6,390 nucleotides of DNA. Source: Verrucomicrobiales bacterium (GTDB lineage Bacteria > Verrucomicrobiota > Verrucomicrobiia > Verrucomicrobiales > DEV007). The stretch is taken from assembly GCA_023253615.1 (NCBI GenBank), contig JALRFZ010000007.1, forward strand, positions 1 through 6,390, read 5' to 3'. Below, piece by piece: positions 4,167-6,390 of this stretch (position 1 is its first letter; each line of letters starts with the position of its first letter). Under the pieces are notes generated by a model. That model worked only from the letters and a program-made list of their open reading frames with translations, was not told the origin of the DNA and did not search any database. The position numbers and the translations under genes were made by a program.

Positions 4167-5585
4167 ATGCTGCTCCGCCCCGTCCTCGCTTTCGCCCTGC
4201 TCGCTCCCCCGTCGCTCGCCGCCGCCCCGACGAAAGAGGAGGTGATCGAAGCGATGAAGCGCGCCACCGCCGCCTTCGTGGAAAAGGCCGCGGTCGAGGG
4301 CGGCTTTGTCTATTACGTGACCCTCGACGGACGCCGTCTCGGCGAGGGCGAGGCCACCGCCACCGAGATCTGGGTGCAACCGCCCGGCACGCCTGCCGTC
4401 GGAGAAGCGTTTCTCGATGCCCATGAGGCGACGGGAGACGAATCCTACCTCGCCGCCGCGCTCCGGTCCGGCAAGGCCCTCGCCTACGGGCAACTCGAAT
4501 CCGGCGGCTGGCGGAATTCGATCGACTTCGATCCCGCCGGTCCACGGATCGACCAGTATCGCAACGGCAAGGGGAAGGGGAAAAACTTCTCCACCCTCGA
4601 TGACGACATCACCCAGGCCGCCCTCGGATTTTTGTTCCGGCTCGAGGCCGCCGCTCCCGGGAAAGAACCCGCCGTCCGCGACGCGATCGATCATGCTTGG
4701 CCGCGATTGCTCGCCGCACAATTCGCGAACGGGGGATTCCCCCAGGGTTGGACCGGGCCCGTGCCGGATCGTCCGGTGGTGAAGGCCTCGTTTCCCGCCT
4801 ACGACTGGCGCACGGAAGGCCGCATCAAGGAATACTGGAACGAATACACCCTCAACGACGGCATGGCCCTGACCATGACCGAGACCCTCCTGCGCGCCCA
4901 TCGGTTCGGACAAAAGCCCGGGGCGCTCGAGGTGTTGAAACGTTTCGGAGAGTTTCTCCTGCTCGCGCAGTTGCCCGATCCGCAGCCCGCCTGGGCGCAG
5001 CAATACGGTCCTGACATGCACCCCATCTGGGCGCGCGCCTTCGAGCCGCCGGCGGTGAGCGGACGCGAGTCGGAGGATGCCATGATCGCCTTGCTCCGGA
5101 TCGCCGAAACCACCGGAGACGACCGTTTTCTCGCCCCCATCGTGCCGGCCGTGAAATACCTCGAGAGTTCGTTGTTGCCCGACGGGCGACTCGCGCGCTA
5201 TTACGAGATCGGCACGAATCGACCGCTCTACATGCGGCGGAATGGCAAAGCCTATGAACTGACCAACGACGATGCCAACCTGCCCGACCACTACGGTTGG
5301 AAGAATCCGGCGAAGCTCGATCTGATCAAGAGCGCCTACCGGGCCCGGCTCGCGGGAAGGGCCGTCGATGAAGTCCTCGCCCCCGCGCCCGTCGGGGTGG
5401 CGGAGGTGGAGGGCGTGATCGCCGCGATGGATGCCGGCGGCCTCTGGATCACGACGCACGGTGGATCAGAGGAGCGGCTCGTCGGTCAGCCGAAGTTCGC
5501 CGAAGGCGAGCCCTATCTCTCCAGCGAACGTTTTGCCGGGAATCTCCGGATCTTGGCCGCTTGTCTGAAGGGGCTCTCCCGGTGA
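4167..5585 (+). CDS. Secreted pectate lyase family protein (PL10 / PelA type)
   Basis: A 472-residue exported enzyme related to PL10 pectate lyases, which cleave polygalacturonate by calcium-dependent beta-elimination in an alpha/alpha-barrel fold. Residues 1-20 are a signal peptide (LAFALL core, SLAAA then P21). Family-like motifs in order: GGWRNSIDF (about 112-120, a lead-in repeat), LDDDITQAALGFL (about 143-155), GGFPQGW (189-195), LNDGMA (229-234), WAQQYGPDMHPIWARAFEPP (276-295), SGRES (298-302), RYYEIGTNRPLY (344-355) and DDANLPDHYGWKN just after. The last four match family signatures well. The usual NDDAM of PL10 reads NDGMA here, so one acidic residue is missing; exact active-site residues cannot be assigned by eye. 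The protein is longer than the roughly 330-residue catalytic module, without an obvious added domain. Probably periplasmic or secreted; pectin or another polyuronate is the likely substrate. The start gives the signal peptide and sits just behind the candidate promoter. Confidence 0.88.
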   Translation: MLLRPVLAFALLAPPSLAAAPTKEEVIEAMKRATAAFVEKAAVEGGFVYYVTLDGRRLGEGEATATEIWVQPPGTPAVGEAFLDAHEATGDESYLAAALRSGKALAYGQLESGGWRNSIDFDPAGPRIDQYRNGKGKGKNFSTLDDDITQAALGFLFRLEAAAPGKEPAVRDAIDHAWPRLLAAQFANGGFPQGWTGPVPDRPVVKASFPAYDWRTEGRIKEYWNEYTLNDGMALTMTETLLRAHRFGQKPGALEVLKRFGEFLLLAQLPDPQPAWAQQYGPDMHPIWARAFEPPAVSGRESEDAMIALLRIAETTGDDRFLAPIVPAVKYLESSLLPDGRLARYYEIGTNRPLYMRRNGKAYELTNDDANLPDHYGWKNPAKLDLIKSAYRARLAGRAVDEVLAPAPVGVAEVEGVIAAMDAGGLWITTHGGSEERLVGQPKFAEGEPYLSSERFAGNLRILAACLKGLSR

Positions 5586-5595
5586 CCCCGCGGGT

Positions 5596-5612
5596 GTCCG
5601 GGAGGCCCGGGC
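5596..5612. terminator. Weak hairpin between convergent genes
   Basis: CCGGG (5598-5602) pairs with CCCGG (5606-5610) around AGG, with G5596-C5612 and a wobble pair extending it. It is the only hairpin in the 40-base gap between the convergent lyase and beta-propeller genes. No T-tract follows in either direction, so any termination would need Rho or another aid. Confidence 0.3.
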
Positions 5613-5625
5613 GTGGGATGCCGCC

Positions 5626-6390
5626 TCACCCCCGGAGGTCATAACAGATCAACCGCGGCGGATTGCCCTCCATGTCCTCTTCGTGCTGGGCGACATAGAG
5701 CAGGCCGCGGTGCAGGACGGGCAGCGACCAGGTCGCGCGGGCGAGGAAGAGCTGGGTGCGGTCGATCTCCTCGAAGCCGGCGGGCGTCAGCTTGAGGATC
5801 CCGAGGCTCCCGAATTCGCCGAGCGCCCAGGTGCGTCCATCGGCCTGGAGGAGGCTGCCGCGGAAATACTTCATGCGGTAGTCGCGACCTCCGGGGCCGG
5901 GGGTGGTGAACTCGGGATCGGCGCTCCAGTTTTCCTTCCCGGTGGCGACGGCGACGGATTTGAACAGGGCATCGGGCTCGTTGCGTCCGTGGAAACCGTA
6001 GAGATGCCCGTCGAGGAGCAGCGGCGTGGCCCAATGCAGGCCGAACTCCGGCGCCCGCCAGAGCTCCTCCCACTTTCCATCGGCGTTGAGTTTCAGCAAC
6101 ACACCGCCCTTGTCGTAGGAGGCGGAGATGAAAACGCGGTCGTCCCCCACCGCGAGGGGAGTCGAGCCGTTGACGCTCTCGTATTTTTCGGGCCGCCAGG
6201 GAAAGGCATCGAGCAGGGTGCCCGTCTCCGGATCGATCGCGAGGAGCCCCCCCACGGGTGGATCGCTGTCGTCGCCGGCGAAGACGAGGAGGCGGTCCTT
6301 CCCCTGCAGCTTCGTGATGATGGGCGAGGCGTAGCCGGCCTGCCAGGCGTGCTTCGTGCCCCACGCCAGTTTGCCGGTGGCGAGGTCGAA
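5626..6390 (-). CDS. PQQ-like beta-propeller repeat protein (partial, N-terminus beyond window)
   Basis: The C-terminal 254 residues of a protein read from the window edge; the frame is open to base 6390, so the start is missing. Blades carry the PQQ-repeat pattern of D-x-x-T-G-K followed by W: DLATGKLAW at the very beginning, AIDPETGTLL, and AVATGKENW. Between them are typical strands such as GGLLAIDP, RVFISAS, GHLYGFHGRNEPDALF, LLYVAQHEED and the closing PRLICYDLRG. This fold appears in BamB, quinoprotein dehydrogenases and many PVC-group secreted proteins of unknown role. No quinone ligands can be assigned in this fragment, so a scaffold or sugar/peptide-binding function is as likely as a dehydrogenase. 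An internal GTG at 6255 is not taken as the start because homologous sequence clearly continues upstream. It is convergent with the lyase gene, so not in its operon. Confidence 0.85.
   Translation of the reverse strand, partial: FDLATGKLAWGTKHAWQAGYASPIITKLQGKDRLLVFAGDDSDPPVGGLLAIDPETGTLLDAFPWRPEKYESVNGSTPLAVGDDRVFISASYDKGGVLLKLNADGKWEELWRAPEFGLHWATPLLLDGHLYGFHGRNEPDALFKSVAVATGKENWSADPEFTTPGPGGRDYRMKYFRGSLLQADGRTWALGEFGSLGILKLTPAGFEEIDRTQLFLARATWSLPVLHRGLLYVAQHEEDMEGNPPRLICYDLRG

Noticed and set aside
2642..4267. A 541-codon open frame on the minus strand antisense to the SH3-domain and SHD1-like genes
   Set aside because: It is a product of GC-rich codon bias opposite real genes. Its translation is Arg/Asp/Gly-rich, shows no domain or signal peptide, and spans the gap between two well-supported plus-strand genes.
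4035..5459. A 474-codon open frame on the minus strand antisense to the lyase gene
   Set aside because: The plus strand carries clear pectate lyase motifs and a signal peptide in frame; the antisense translation has no recognisable features.

Overview
The window is GC-rich, with G or C dominating third codon positions. It reads like a chromosomal segment of a free-living Gram-negative bacterium, most likely of the Planctomycetes-Verrucomicrobia-Chlamydiae group and probably Verrucomicrobiota. The clues are a PL10-type pectate lyase relative, a partial PQQ-repeat beta-propeller, small secreted proteins with SH3-like or SHD1-like folds, a TPR protein with a secretin-type short domain, and starts that mostly lack a Shine-Dalgarno sequence. 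This taxonomic reading is inference; no marker gene is present.

Layout: bases 1-24 are the 3' end of a tRNA, probably tRNA-Ser without an encoded CCA. A long bidirectional hairpin terminator (28-70) separates it from a minus-strand pair: a secreted TPR/STN-like protein (847-1479), then a short-chain dehydrogenase/reductase (152-808). A 361-base divergent control region (1480-1840) holds an AT-rich island and several inverted repeats. Rightward from it runs a tightly spaced plus-strand series: a large disordered exported protein ending in an SH3-like domain (1841-3379), a 235-residue exported protein with an SHD1-like C-terminus (3416-4123), and a secreted pectate-lyase-family enzyme (4167-5585). 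The last has its own candidate promoter, with a perfect palindrome in the spacer. A convergent minus-strand gene for a PQQ-like beta-propeller protein (5626 to the window end) is cut by the right edge.

Taken together, this is mostly an envelope/secretion neighbourhood: four proteins have visible export signals and the propeller fragment belongs to a usually periplasmic fold. The lyase suggests polysaccharide (pectin or polyuronate) breakdown, but no transporter, regulator or other uronate-pathway gene is in view, so a utilisation locus cannot be claimed. I found no CRISPR array, insertion sequence, phage gene or toxin-antitoxin pair. I do not see a convincing new multi-gene system. The points most worth checking are the palindrome-bearing, possibly leaderless promoter at 4130-4166, the general lack of Shine-Dalgarno sequences, the recurrent basic/aromatic motifs of the 512-residue protein, and the altered motif in the lyase.
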